This document shows, piece after piece, positions 32,901 through 41,696 of a stretch of DNA of 64,000 bases (position 1 is its first letter; every line of letters begins with the position of its first letter). Origin of the DNA: Ectobacillus funiculus (GTDB lineage: Bacteria > Bacillota > Bacilli > Bacillales > Bacillaceae_G); contig NZ_SCFM01000004.1 of the NCBI RefSeq assembly GCF_004138295.1, positions 1 through 64,000 of the forward strand, written 5' to 3'. The notes under the pieces are model-generated. The model worked only from the letters and a program-made list of their open reading frames with translations. It had not been told where the DNA came from and ran no database searches. A program made the position numbers and the translations under genes.

Positions 32901-34846
32901 GGGCGAGCCTCTCAGATTGTGCCTTGAGCTTGCTTCAGGCTGCGCAAACTCTAGAAGAACAGCCTGATGAGAAGTACTTGTTAGTGATACGCAGGATGCA
33001 GCAGGCCGTTCCTCCCATGCATCCCGGTCTGTATCGCGTGGCCATCGTTGCCAACAATTCACGGGAGCTGTTAAGAAAGACCAGACTACTTGTAACAGCT
33101 ATTTCTAAAGGAATTAATCTTAACTTTTTACGGCAACAAGGGATATTCACAGCTGAAATCGATCCGAACTTGAAAGTTGCGGTTGTCTTTCCTGGTCAAG
33201 GGAGCCAATACCCAAACATGCTGAGAGAAGCGCTCGAGCACTTCCCTTTGGCAGCTGAGTTTATGGCGCAGGTAGACGAAGAATATCAGGTGCTATGCGG
33301 GAGAACCTTGAGCAGTACTTTTTTCACGGAGCGTTCAAAGGATTTTCAACAAACGGATGAGGATATTCATTGTGCGGTGTTCGCTATAAATTGTGCCATG
33401 TTTACGTTACTGCGGGCGTACGGATTAGAATTTGATGCAGCAATCGGACAGAGCGCAGGGGAGTTGGCCGCATTTGTCGCCGCTGAAGCTCTGTCACTTC
33501 GAGATGCCCTCAGGGTGGTAAGAGAAAGAACGTTGTCAGTCCTCTCCTTATCAACAGAGGATGCAGGAAAAATGCTGACAGTTTACTGCAGTGCCATGGA
33601 AGCGAGGGAGTACTTTAAGGAAGTGAGCGGCTATTGTGATATTTCTGCCGACAACAGTCCACGGATGTGTATTGTGTCAGGGGAAACCGAAGCAATTCGG
33701 GCTTTGCGTGGTATCTATGAAAAGGCGGGTATCCAGACAGAGTTGCTTCCTGTATCGCATGGCTATCATTCTTTGCTGATTTCACATGCAAAAAAGCCGT
33801 ATCGGAGTGCATTAGATACGTGTACATTCTATCAACCAGTGTACGATATCATCTCAACGATTACGGGAAGCAGTCTTCGTTATCTGCGTGTTGATGATTA
33901 TCCGGCATTGCTCGAAAGTCAATTTGTTGAACCTGTCCGCCTGCAGCAGGCAGTTGAGAATGCCCATGAGGCGGGGATGCAATTGTTTATAGAATGTGGC
34001 CCTAAGTGGGCAATTAGTACGTTTATTTCAGAAATATTGGAAGGGAAAGACTTTTATGTGCAAGCCTCTTTGCATCCTAAGATTGGCGAAGTTGAACAAA
34101 TTCACCGCGCACTGGCTTGTATGTTTGTACATGGAAAAGGCCGATTAACACCTGTATCTGCTAATAAAGAAAGGACGGTTAAGAGCATGGAATATAAAAA
34201 CCAAACAAGTGAAGAGACAACTGCCGCAGCCGGTTTACTGCAAGGGGTATCCAAAGTTGTTTCGGGAAAGGGAGAAGATGATGCGACCCTTTTATTCCTC
34301 AAGTCGTTACGAGACATGATTGATGCATTTGTACAATTGAAATCCGGCAGCAAAGAGGTGAAGGTACCCGTGTCGGACAGCTTAAGAGTGGTAGAGGAGC
34401 CGACAGCACTGCAAGACGCAATGCAGCCGCAATTGGAGCAACAGGCGACGGTATGGAAGGAGCCAGAGAAGTTTTCAAAACGAACAGAGGCGGTATATGC
34501 CGCAAGAAAGTCTTTTGTAAACGAAGAACCGCCGCAGCCGGCAACTGAAAGCAACGTCAAAAAATCTACACTCTTCGCGGAGCAGGACGTACGCCAGGTT
34601 ATCGTAGATCGTATTGTAGAACGCACAGGATACCCGGCAGACATGCTGGAACTTGACCTGGATTTAGAAGCCGACCTTGGCATTGACACAGTCAAGCAAG
34701 TCGCTATTTTAGCAGATGTCCGGCAACAATTTGGCTTGGAACAAGAATCAGGTTTTCGCGTCCGTGATTATCATACCCTCCGAAAAATTATAACGTATTT
34801 CCAGACTCGATTAACAGAAGGAAAGAAACCGTCTTTTTTCGAATAA
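29987..34846 (+). CDS. Iterative type I PKS / secondary-lipid synthase subunit: KS°-KS-AT-ACP
   Basis: Domains in 1619 residues: KS1 (about 5-460), with Tyr211 at the active-site Cys position (VDAGYASSL) but His345 and His382 kept; KS2 (about 465-940), intact with Cys691 (IDGACCST) and CHGTGT/SNIGH histidines; AT (about 1064-1370), with FPGQGSQYPN, nucleophile Ser1156 in GQSAGE and HGYHS, suggesting malonyl loading; linker; one ACP (about 1530-1610) reading DLGIDTVKQ, with Thr1568 where the pantetheinylated Ser belongs. The ACP and KR relatives point to the PUFA-synthase/HglE/enediyne clade. The start is TTG behind AAGGAGGAATAGTAG. It overlaps the next gene by 1 nt. Product unknown. Confidence 0.92.
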   Translation: MNQYGKEIAVVGLGCVLPDAFTPQQFWENNRKGHTSLRSLNVHHRWNWEVFHDSDPDAVDKTYTITAGAIENYEFDWKKFRIPPSEVQASSPMQFMILDAGAQALEGVRLLPTDRTGIYIGSIGSGWQKDTGLQIHRDVMLEALKMSSSFLSLPNNIQEKVIGSIKHSIGKSLNSAGVENLIVHSLASVACGRIAQYFDIKGPHVAVDAGYASSLAALEIGIRSLQEGSVDLSLVGGASEILTPLNMIAFSKLGGLSKSIIRPLDGEADGTLLGEGTAMFALKRLEDAVRDEEHIYAVIKGIGSSSDGSGRSLLAPDHQGQALAMKRAYEDAHVDPKTISYIECHATGTQLGDVSEVKALSSFHEEASYRIILGSVKANIGHLGAAAGAAGLLRTILTLYHGLIPPQVSFHTSNLQMQLASTPFTVPLQPIALQPQDGTFLPRAGISSFAFGGINYHAVLEAYSSQYTACKTGVYSDFEEEPIAIIGMSGIFPDAADKETFWSNLLQGKDSVTEIPDERFDSELFYDSSRAVPEKSYTKLGGFLSHTERDPLKWRIPPSSAPYIDEAHQLALTCVEQALQNAGYDPNIWDGEQVSVMLGFLPYQTKKLLADVRVNYQEIRNIFARVLEEQEYIISPALQRCILDEAEQCFMDQRPKITEDTLAGYLGSLAAGRVAKHFNFKGTQLAIDGACCSTHLAFLAAVQSLRHKKSDVVLVGGINADMTPEFYVGGCGIQALSADGIRPFDARADGFVPGEGAGFFVLRRLSDAKRDGQNILTLIRSVAATSDGKSGSILSPSLEGEASAMVQALRQARVSPEQVDYVECHGTGTVMGDATEIEALLKAYGTDRTKPLQIGSVKSNIGHLLAAAAVPAVMKTVFALREGVIPPSINIEVVNPKLNSTREIIQVVTSCERWETEYHEPRRAGVSGFGLGGANSHMILEEYKVTEQQFDSFLSHETSQCSNVLPIAVTQGASLSDCALSLLQAAQTLEEQPDEKYLLVIRRMQQAVPPMHPGLYRVAIVANNSRELLRKTRLLVTAISKGINLNFLRQQGIFTAEIDPNLKVAVVFPGQGSQYPNMLREALEHFPLAAEFMAQVDEEYQVLCGRTLSSTFFTERSKDFQQTDEDIHCAVFAINCAMFTLLRAYGLEFDAAIGQSAGELAAFVAAEALSLRDALRVVRERTLSVLSLSTEDAGKMLTVYCSAMEAREYFKEVSGYCDISADNSPRMCIVSGETEAIRALRGIYEKAGIQTELLPVSHGYHSLLISHAKKPYRSALDTCTFYQPVYDIISTITGSSLRYLRVDDYPALLESQFVEPVRLQQAVENAHEAGMQLFIECGPKWAISTFISEILEGKDFYVQASLHPKIGEVEQIHRALACMFVHGKGRLTPVSANKERTVKSMEYKNQTSEETTAAAGLLQGVSKVVSGKGEDDATLLFLKSLRDMIDAFVQLKSGSKEVKVPVSDSLRVVEEPTALQDAMQPQLEQQATVWKEPEKFSKRTEAVYAARKSFVNEEPPQPATESNVKKSTLFAEQDVRQVIVDRIVERTGYPADMLELDLDLEADLGIDTVKQVAILADVRQQFGLEQESGFRVRDYHTLRKIITYFQTRLTEGKKPSFFE

Positions 34847-35436
34847 TGCCCTCTAATCCCGAGCTCGAGTCAAAAAAGTGGATTGCAGCCTATAAGCCAA
34901 CGACTCATAGGCTGCGATCTGATTTTACAGAAACAATCCGAGCTATGAACCAACGCGCAGCAAGTCAATTGCAGTATGCTGGGGTACAGGAGGAAAGCAG
35001 GGCGTTTTTAGGAGCAGGTATGGTTATTGAATGGCTTCAGCATGATGGAAGTTGGGGTATGATTGCGAAAGTGAACATGAAACAGATGGATAAAACTCTT
35101 GCTGAACGATTCCAGTCTTTGACCGAGGCCGCATGCTTCGTCGCTGTTTACACCTGGTGGTATCAGTATGGACGGAAAGTCAGGATAAGCGATATAGGGG
35201 ATATGATATGCTGCAGTGATGATATACATCAGCGAGAAAAGTATTTAATTGTGGAGCTGTTGTCCATGCGATATACAGAGTATCGGGCTGATCTCACCCT
35301 CATTGATAGGCACGGACGCGTACTGGCTTATTGGAAAGAGATGTCTGGAAGCAGAGAGAAGGGAACGGATGCTGCAGTGAAGCTAGATCAGTCACTGACA
35401 ATTGGTGAAACGGACAGGGGGAAGGGAGAGGAATGA
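34846..35436 (+). CDS. Unknown PKS-operon protein, possibly hotdog-fold
   Basis: The 196-residue protein is translationally coupled at both ends (TAATG before, ATGA after). The C-terminal part, LIVELLSMRYTEYRADLTLI followed by DRHGRVLAYW, resembles the last strands of hotdog-fold thioesterases or dehydratases, but no catalytic His/Asp pair is clear. The N-terminus is helical and charged. Its conserved position inside the operon implies it acts with the synthase, perhaps in release, gating or dehydration. I do not assign a reaction. Confidence 0.6.
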   Translation: MPSNPELESKKWIAAYKPTTHRLRSDFTETIRAMNQRAASQLQYAGVQEESRAFLGAGMVIEWLQHDGSWGMIAKVNMKQMDKTLAERFQSLTEAACFVAVYTWWYQYGRKVRISDIGDMICCSDDIHQREKYLIVELLSMRYTEYRADLTLIDRHGRVLAYWKEMSGSREKGTDAAVKLDQSLTIGETDRGKGEE

Positions 35437-38400
35437 GCGTGAAAACACGAATTGCCATCGTCGGCATGTCATGTAGAGTGCCTGGTGCCCATACATTGCA
35501 AGGGTTCTGGGAACTAGTGTCAGAGGGTAAGCTGGTGACGGGAAGTATTCCACTAGAGCGCTTTGATAGAAATATGTATGAAGTCTGCTGGGGGTTGGGA
35601 GGAAAAGGGGAGAATGTTGGGGCGCTTGTCGAAATTCCTGAGATTGATTACCGTGATTTCCCGATTCCGCCAGAACAAATTCGCCATATGCATCCAATGG
35701 AGAAGGTAGGACTTTCTGTTATGCATGAGGCGCTGCGCGATGGAGGAATCAAGCAGGGAACGGAGCTTGCAGCAAAAGGGAGAGTGTACGTTGCATCTAG
35801 TACATTTGGTCCTTCACCGGAAACAGATCACGGTCCGCGTATTCGTCAAGGAGAGTTCACCCACATATTAGAATTGGCATTACAGGATGTCTCTCCCCGC
35901 TTGGCAAGTATACGCGATGAAGTGTTAGCGCTGCATAAGCAAACAGTACCCTCGATCCGTCCTGATACGATGACAACATCTGCTAGTATCGTTGCTGGGA
36001 GAATCGCGAACTTGTACAATATGCACGGCGGTCATACCGCAATTGATGCTGGAACTTGCAGTTCCTTGGCCGCGGTCGAGGAGGCGGTTCTTGCACTTCG
36101 TGAAAATGTGTGCGAGTTTGCTGTAGTTGCTGGAATTTCCCCGCTTATTACAGCATCCAGCATTGTAGAATATATGGAAGATCCATCCTTCTCTTTTATG
36201 CCGGTTTTAGGCGAGGGGGGAGCGGCAATCGTTCTGATGCGTGAGAATGATATTGGAGAGAGAAAGGTATACGGATATATAGAAGGAATTGCATCTTCCG
36301 TCATACACAATCGTACGAACGAACGAGACGTCGCGCTTGCTGTAGAAAAAGCTGCCCGACAGGCTTTACAACGCGCAGGAACCTCCCCTGGCAGTGTGAC
36401 GAGGATTGAGAGTCGGAATCGTGGTCTTAGCTTTTGGGAAAAGGCTGAGTTAAAAGGACTCTCCTCTGTATACGAGGTTCAACAGCGGGGAGGGAATGTG
36501 TCAGTCACATCCTGTGTGCCTCATATTGGATTCCTGCAGGCTGCATCTGGGATGATAGCAATCGTAAGGGAAGCACTGACATTATTTTATAATGAAAATA
36601 CGTCTGGTTTCAGCGCAGTAAGTGATACAGGAATTGCTCCAGCTGCTTATCATGCTATTTTAAGCGCTCGGGCTATATCGTTAAAACACCAAGTTGGGGA
36701 TTTGTGCATGTCGACAGAGCCAATTGCTATTGTCGGCATGGGGGCAATTGTTCCTGGTTCAGGGAACCTTGAGCTGTTTTGGAAGCATACAAAGCTCGGC
36801 TACCGAAGTTTTGGCAATTTACCGGAGCGAAAATGGAGCTTTGACAAAATCATTGCCAAGAATGAAGAATTGAATACGTACGCTCCGTCACGTCTGGCAG
36901 GAGTCGTACAAATACCGGAGCTTAACACAGAGGAATGGGGACTTTCCGCAGAGGAGCTGAGCTGTCTGGACGGGGGCGTTACCCTTTCCCTGCTAGCTGC
37001 TATGGAGGCGGCCGGGCAAGCAGGACTAACGAATCTAGAAGCGGATAAAAGCAGAATTGATGTTGTATTTGGCCAATTACCGATTCGAGAGTCGGAAAAT
37101 GCTAAAAATAAGCTAGTGTTTTTTACAGACTACATGAAGCGTGTCCGTACAGTTTTTCAAAAAAAGGGTGTATCCTTGGATATAAGTTCAAGGGTGCTCC
37201 AGAGCATGATCTCTCATTATAAGCAAGAGAATGTGCAAACATATGATTTTTACGCAGCAAGCACAGGCATAACAAATGCCTATTATGTGGCAAAGGTTCT
37301 AGGGGCGGGCGGAAGTATTCTATCAGTCGATGCTACTTGTGCTTCGTCTCTGGCTGCTGTGGAAGCTGCTGTTCATCACCTGCGCGCCAATCTTGCGGAT
37401 GTTGTTATTGCTGGGGGTGTCGCGCATCATTTGGTTCCTGAATATAACTTGACGCTGCACGTTATAGGTGCCCTGTCTACAAAAGGCATACCGCCATTTC
37501 ATCAAGATTCTGATGGATTTGTGCCAGCGGAAGGAGCAGGAGCCATCGTGCTAAAAAGGTTGTCTGATGCCATTCGTGACAACAATCATATTTATGCTGT
37601 TGTTGGTGGCATTGGTGCTTCCAGTGATGGAAGAGGGACTTCAGTGCTTGCGCCGAGCAGTCAAGGGCAAAAACGCTCCATTGAGAGAGCGATACAAGCA
37701 GCGCATCTGAAAGCTGCGGATCTTTCGCATATAGAAGCACACGGCACCGGAACTCGCCTAGGTGATGAAACTGAAATGAGCACATATCAAATGGTATTTG
37801 GGGACTATCATAACTATAAACCATATTCCATCGGTGCTATCAAGTCACAGATCGGACATCTCAGCTCCGCAGCAGGCATAATTGGTCTTATTAAAACAGT
37901 ACTAGCCTTACATGAAAAGGTTATTCCGCCCAGCTATACGGATCGTCGCTCTTCTCTATTGCTGCCTAATCTTGCTACGGAGGCCAGGATATGGGGAAGC
38001 AGAGAAGAAGACACTCGACGCGCAGGGGTAAGCGCGTTTGGACTTGGGGGCATTAACTATTTTCTTGTTTTGGAAGAGTGGAAGGAATTTAATAAGGAAA
38101 CTATGCCAGCTCTATTCTCACAGCCTATCCACCGACCTCTTCATCCCCTTCAGTCTGACCGTTTTACTGTAGAACTTGTACCCGTATCACTCCCTCAAAG
38201 GACAGCATTGTTTCCGCTTCAAGGAAAACGAATCGTCCTTGTACAGGATGGGGGTGATAAATGGCGTGTATACCAAAAATCACTTGAGCAACGCGGTGCT
38301 ACGGTTCTTTCCCTCTTTCCTGCAGAAGTGATAACAGAGGAGATGTTTCATACAAAGCTTGCCTTATGGGAGAAGAGGTACGGCGAGTTGAATGGTATTC

Positions 38401-40643
38401 TTGATCTTCGCGCCCTGCAGGAGAGACCGGAATTGCTCAGAATGCCAGCTGATAAATTATCTGAAGAGATAGGGAGAATGAGTGATTTTACGTTTATGCT
38501 GCTGCGATACTTTTATGACCGCTTTGAACAGGCAAAGCCGCTTACTTCCTGTTATATCGCTGTTACATGTTTAGGAGGGAATCTTGGTCTCACAGATTGT
38601 GACTATGGTAATGTGCTAGGTGCTTTTTTGCAGGGGGTGCTAAAATCTATTAAACAAGAGTTGCCAGCCGTTCTGGCAAAAACGATTGACTTTCCTGCTC
38701 ATGCATTAATGGAGACTATGATTTCGAGCGTAATACAGGAAGTAGAAGACGGAAATGATCGAATGGAAGTGGCATATGGGGATAGACGTTATGTTGTTCA
38801 TCATAAACAAGCCAATTTTTCTGACCAGACACCGTTGGCACGTTTTATCCGCGAAGGCGACGTATATGTATTTTCCGGCGGCGGCCGCGGTATTGTGTTT
38901 GAGTGTGCTGTTGCACTTGCGTTATTAGGAGTGACAGTTATTGTTTGCGGTCGGACAAAAATAGAGGATGAATCTGCTCCATGGTTAGAGATGGATGATG
39001 AAGAATTTGCTGCCTACGAACGGGAGCAGCTTATCAAGCAGCATCAAACAGTATCCTCGTTTACTCCTGCCAGTTTTAAAAAGGCGTTTGCCCGCTTAGT
39101 AAAGGAACGAGAACTCTATCAAAATATGAAAAAAGCAAAGCGGTTGGGCATTGTATATGAAGTATGCGATATCAATGATAGTAATCAGGTTCATAATATG
39201 GTTCAGGACATTCTGAAGCGATATGGCAGACTTGATGGGGTTATTCACGGGGCGATGGTCGAGTGGTCAATGATTATTCCGAAAAAGACAAAAGAAATTA
39301 TTCAGCGTACAATTGAAACAAAGGTTATCGGAATGTGTCATCTTTTGGAAGCGACGAAGAACATTCCACTGCAATCTTTTCTTTGCTTTGGTTCCGGAGC
39401 AGGACGATTTGGCAACAAGGGTCAGGCTGATTATAGTGCGGCAAATTCCTTAATGTCAGCTCTGCTTGTTGCGAAATGCCGTCAACGGGCAGGGTTACAC
39501 CACGCTACACTTAACTGGACAGCATGGCAATCTGTCGGTGCAGCTGTTTCTGACTCATCTGTGACGGAAGCATTGAAAAGCAGCGGTGTCCCGTTTACTT
39601 CTACAGAAGAGGGTATTTACTGGTTTATCAGTGAATTGACGCTAGGGAGAGATAAGGAAGTTTTAAATGTTGGAGAGAAGTTTTTGAGAAAATGGCCCTT
39701 TAGCGGCGCTGGGGCAGATGGACAAGGGAAACGTTTGTTGGTATTCCAGGATCGCCATATTCCTATTAACTCTGGGGATTGGCCATTTATTGATTCTCTC
39801 AAGGAGAGCACATTACAAACAACAGTCATTGAGCGGACGATTACAAGAGAGAAAGATTTGTATTTGGAGCAGCATTGCTTAGATGGAATTCCTATTTTTC
39901 CGATGGTTTGCCATTTAGAAATGCTTGCTGAGGCTGCCGCTGTTAGCTCACCTGGATGGACTGTTCAATCTGTTCAACAATTTCAAGTAGTCCACCCTGT
40001 AAAATTATTTTCAGATCAGCCTGTCATCATACGAGCAGAAGCTTCTCTCGTAGAAGAGAAGAACGGACAGCGAATTATAGCGGTGAGAGGATTAACGGAT
40101 TTACTCGTAAAAGGGCGAATTTTGCAAAAGGATCGTGTAACAGCCTTTGCTCTGTTTACTTTTACAAAGCAGGGAACGGATATAGTAAAGAGGTTCATTC
40201 CTGCTGTTAAGGGTACTGCTTACGCAAGTGTATACGATAACTTACGTTATGACGCTCTACAAATCGGTCCGCTGTTTTGTCGGGCCGGAGAATACATGGT
40301 GAATAGGAGAGAGGGGACGGCAGAAGCGGCACCTCCCATTCAACGGAAGCTGTTTTCCTTCACAAGTGCGCCGACGTTTCAGATTGATCCGTTCTTAGTC
40401 GATATTGCGATGCAAATTGCCGTAAATGTTGATTCCTTCCATTCCTCTGAAGTTAGCCTGCCGGTTTCTATGGAAACGATTTTGTTCGGCAGAAGAAGAA
40501 GAGATGATGAGCGAGTCAAGGTATACAGCCGGATCTGTGAGAGAAGCGATATGGATATTACCTCCAATATATATGTTATTGGCGAAAATGGAGATACGAT
40601 TATGGAAATTGACAAGTTCCTTGCAAGGAGGATTATACGATGA
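35433..40643 (+). CDS. Iterative type I PKS / secondary-lipid synthase subunit: KS°-KS-KR-DH
   Basis: Domains in 1736 residues: KS1 (about 5-425), which has lost all three catalytic residues (Thr208 for Cys; no HGTG; NIGH replaced by HIGF); KS2 (about 430-900), intact with Cys636 (VDATCASS), AHGTGT and QIGH; ketoreductase (about 1145-1410), with SGGGRGI cofactor loop, a long charged insert and GSGAGRFGNKGQADYSAAN; PKS-type dehydratase (about 1465-1736), with His1481 in HCLDGIPIFP and Asp1657 in LVDIAMQ. There is no ACP, AT or enoylreductase, so it must use the carrier of subunit 1. Products should be unsaturated. Confidence 0.92.
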   Translation: MSVKTRIAIVGMSCRVPGAHTLQGFWELVSEGKLVTGSIPLERFDRNMYEVCWGLGGKGENVGALVEIPEIDYRDFPIPPEQIRHMHPMEKVGLSVMHEALRDGGIKQGTELAAKGRVYVASSTFGPSPETDHGPRIRQGEFTHILELALQDVSPRLASIRDEVLALHKQTVPSIRPDTMTTSASIVAGRIANLYNMHGGHTAIDAGTCSSLAAVEEAVLALRENVCEFAVVAGISPLITASSIVEYMEDPSFSFMPVLGEGGAAIVLMRENDIGERKVYGYIEGIASSVIHNRTNERDVALAVEKAARQALQRAGTSPGSVTRIESRNRGLSFWEKAELKGLSSVYEVQQRGGNVSVTSCVPHIGFLQAASGMIAIVREALTLFYNENTSGFSAVSDTGIAPAAYHAILSARAISLKHQVGDLCMSTEPIAIVGMGAIVPGSGNLELFWKHTKLGYRSFGNLPERKWSFDKIIAKNEELNTYAPSRLAGVVQIPELNTEEWGLSAEELSCLDGGVTLSLLAAMEAAGQAGLTNLEADKSRIDVVFGQLPIRESENAKNKLVFFTDYMKRVRTVFQKKGVSLDISSRVLQSMISHYKQENVQTYDFYAASTGITNAYYVAKVLGAGGSILSVDATCASSLAAVEAAVHHLRANLADVVIAGGVAHHLVPEYNLTLHVIGALSTKGIPPFHQDSDGFVPAEGAGAIVLKRLSDAIRDNNHIYAVVGGIGASSDGRGTSVLAPSSQGQKRSIERAIQAAHLKAADLSHIEAHGTGTRLGDETEMSTYQMVFGDYHNYKPYSIGAIKSQIGHLSSAAGIIGLIKTVLALHEKVIPPSYTDRRSSLLLPNLATEARIWGSREEDTRRAGVSAFGLGGINYFLVLEEWKEFNKETMPALFSQPIHRPLHPLQSDRFTVELVPVSLPQRTALFPLQGKRIVLVQDGGDKWRVYQKSLEQRGATVLSLFPAEVITEEMFHTKLALWEKRYGELNGILDLRALQERPELLRMPADKLSEEIGRMSDFTFMLLRYFYDRFEQAKPLTSCYIAVTCLGGNLGLTDCDYGNVLGAFLQGVLKSIKQELPAVLAKTIDFPAHALMETMISSVIQEVEDGNDRMEVAYGDRRYVVHHKQANFSDQTPLARFIREGDVYVFSGGGRGIVFECAVALALLGVTVIVCGRTKIEDESAPWLEMDDEEFAAYEREQLIKQHQTVSSFTPASFKKAFARLVKERELYQNMKKAKRLGIVYEVCDINDSNQVHNMVQDILKRYGRLDGVIHGAMVEWSMIIPKKTKEIIQRTIETKVIGMCHLLEATKNIPLQSFLCFGSGAGRFGNKGQADYSAANSLMSALLVAKCRQRAGLHHATLNWTAWQSVGAAVSDSSVTEALKSSGVPFTSTEEGIYWFISELTLGRDKEVLNVGEKFLRKWPFSGAGADGQGKRLLVFQDRHIPINSGDWPFIDSLKESTLQTTVIERTITREKDLYLEQHCLDGIPIFPMVCHLEMLAEAAAVSSPGWTVQSVQQFQVVHPVKLFSDQPVIIRAEASLVEEKNGQRIIAVRGLTDLLVKGRILQKDRVTAFALFTFTKQGTDIVKRFIPAVKGTAYASVYDNLRYDALQIGPLFCRAGEYMVNRREGTAEAAPPIQRKLFSFTSAPTFQIDPFLVDIAMQIAVNVDSFHSSEVSLPVSMETILFGRRRRDDERVKVYSRICERSDMDITSNIYVIGENGDTIMEIDKFLARRIIR

Positions 40644-41347
40644 CAGAGGGTTTTTCGTTGGCTTTCTGTCCAGTAAGCCCACCGCTTCAAGCTTTGTCGT
40701 GCATTACGGTGAGCGAGAGGAAGCTATTAAGTGAAAAAGCAACGCCAAAACGTATTGGAGATTTTATTGCGGGAAGAGTGGCTGCTAAACTGGCCATTCG
40801 CTCGCATCTCTCTCTCCCGGATTCCCTTCCACTTTCTATTTTGCGAACGGAACATGGAAATGAAGCTGGGAAGCCCTGCGCTGTGAGTGATGATGCAGGA
40901 ACAATATTGCCAGAGATACATCTCTCGATTACACATGCTGACAAAAAAGCGTATGCAGCAGCCTCGCATACCCGAATAGGAATTGATAACGTTACTATAG
41001 AGACGTACAATGACGCTTTTGTTCAGGATGTGTTTCAACCAGAGGAACTACAAGCATGGGCAGATTGGCTCAGGAGCGACTGCAACCATCCACTTGCAGT
41101 GTGTACTGGTTTTGCTGCAAAGGAGGCTTTTCTAAAATGGCTGGGGATCGGACTGCGCGGTACATTGCCGATGACACAAATTATTCCTCTTTCCCAAACA
41201 GTCTCTCAAAGCTTGTTTTTCCAGAAGCAGTTTCATGCTGCATGCTATGTGCATCATGAAACGGGGGACGCGCCAGAACTAAGGATACTTGATGGATACT
41301 TCTCCATTCAAGACCGGCAGGTTATTGTATTGTTGACAGGGGAATAG
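40640..41347 (+). CDS. 4'-Phosphopantetheinyl transferase, Sfp-type
   Basis: 235 residues with the Sfp-family motifs: IAGRVAAKLA early, HLSITHADKKAYAAA (strand before the metal site), RIGIDNVTIE (about 112-121; the metal-binding Asp of GID is present, with the following Glu displaced) and FAAKEAFLKWLG (about 157-168). The family transfers phosphopantetheine from CoA to carrier-domain Ser. It overlaps the PKS stop by 4 nt, so it is the dedicated activator of a cluster whose only carrier has Thr. Confidence 0.88.
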   Translation: MTEGFSLAFCPVSPPLQALSCITVSERKLLSEKATPKRIGDFIAGRVAAKLAIRSHLSLPDSLPLSILRTEHGNEAGKPCAVSDDAGTILPEIHLSITHADKKAYAAASHTRIGIDNVTIETYNDAFVQDVFQPEELQAWADWLRSDCNHPLAVCTGFAAKEAFLKWLGIGLRGTLPMTQIIPLSQTVSQSLFFQKQFHAACYVHHETGDAPELRILDGYFSIQDRQVIVLLTGE

Positions 41348-41489
41348 CCAGATGAAACAAATAAAACTACGGTGAGCATCAGACATGCTGCATAGGATGG
41401 GGAAAGAGCTAAATTTCTTCTTCCTTATATTTTTTATATGATGAATTGGCATGTAGTTCTTTGTGCAGTTTTAGAATCCATCTTTTTTA

Positions 41490-41623
41490 CACTGTAGGAA
41501 AGTATAAATTTCTAGCTAGAAGGTCATTCGACGTAGAGAGAAATTTTAGGAATACAGTATAAGGGCAACTACGCCTCTGTCTTCGCCCAAGAGCAGGGCT
41601 CGCCAATCGGCGAGTTTTCTTTA
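41490..41623 (+). repeat. bcr-like structured repeat, copy 9 (right flank of the PKS operon)
   Basis: A full-length copy, CACTGTAGGAAAG to GAGTTTTCTTTA, with arms AAATTTCT/AGAAATTT. It lies 142 nt after the transferase stop. Confidence 0.88.
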
Positions 41624-41633
41624 TGTTATAGAA

Positions 41634-41681
41634 ACCATCCCTTCTTACAGCTAATTTCGTTATCGGTAAGAAGGGATGGTA
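41634..41681 (-). terminator. Terminator of the VanW-like gene
   Basis: ACCATCCCTTCTTAC and GTAAGAAGGGATGGT form a perfect 15-bp stem with a 17-nt loop. Confidence 0.75.
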
Positions 41682-41696
41682 TTATAATATGTATTT

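Noticed and set aside
34102-34695. 197-codon minus-strand ORF inside PKS subunit 1
   Set aside because: The plus frame encodes a clear AT-ACP linker and ACP; the minus reading is Ser-rich complement with no start signal.
29987-34846. Modular trans-AT polyketide synthase
   Set aside because: An integrated AT is present, KS domains come as KS°-KS pairs, and ACP/KR/DH resemble iterative PUFA/HglE types; no separate AT or module series.
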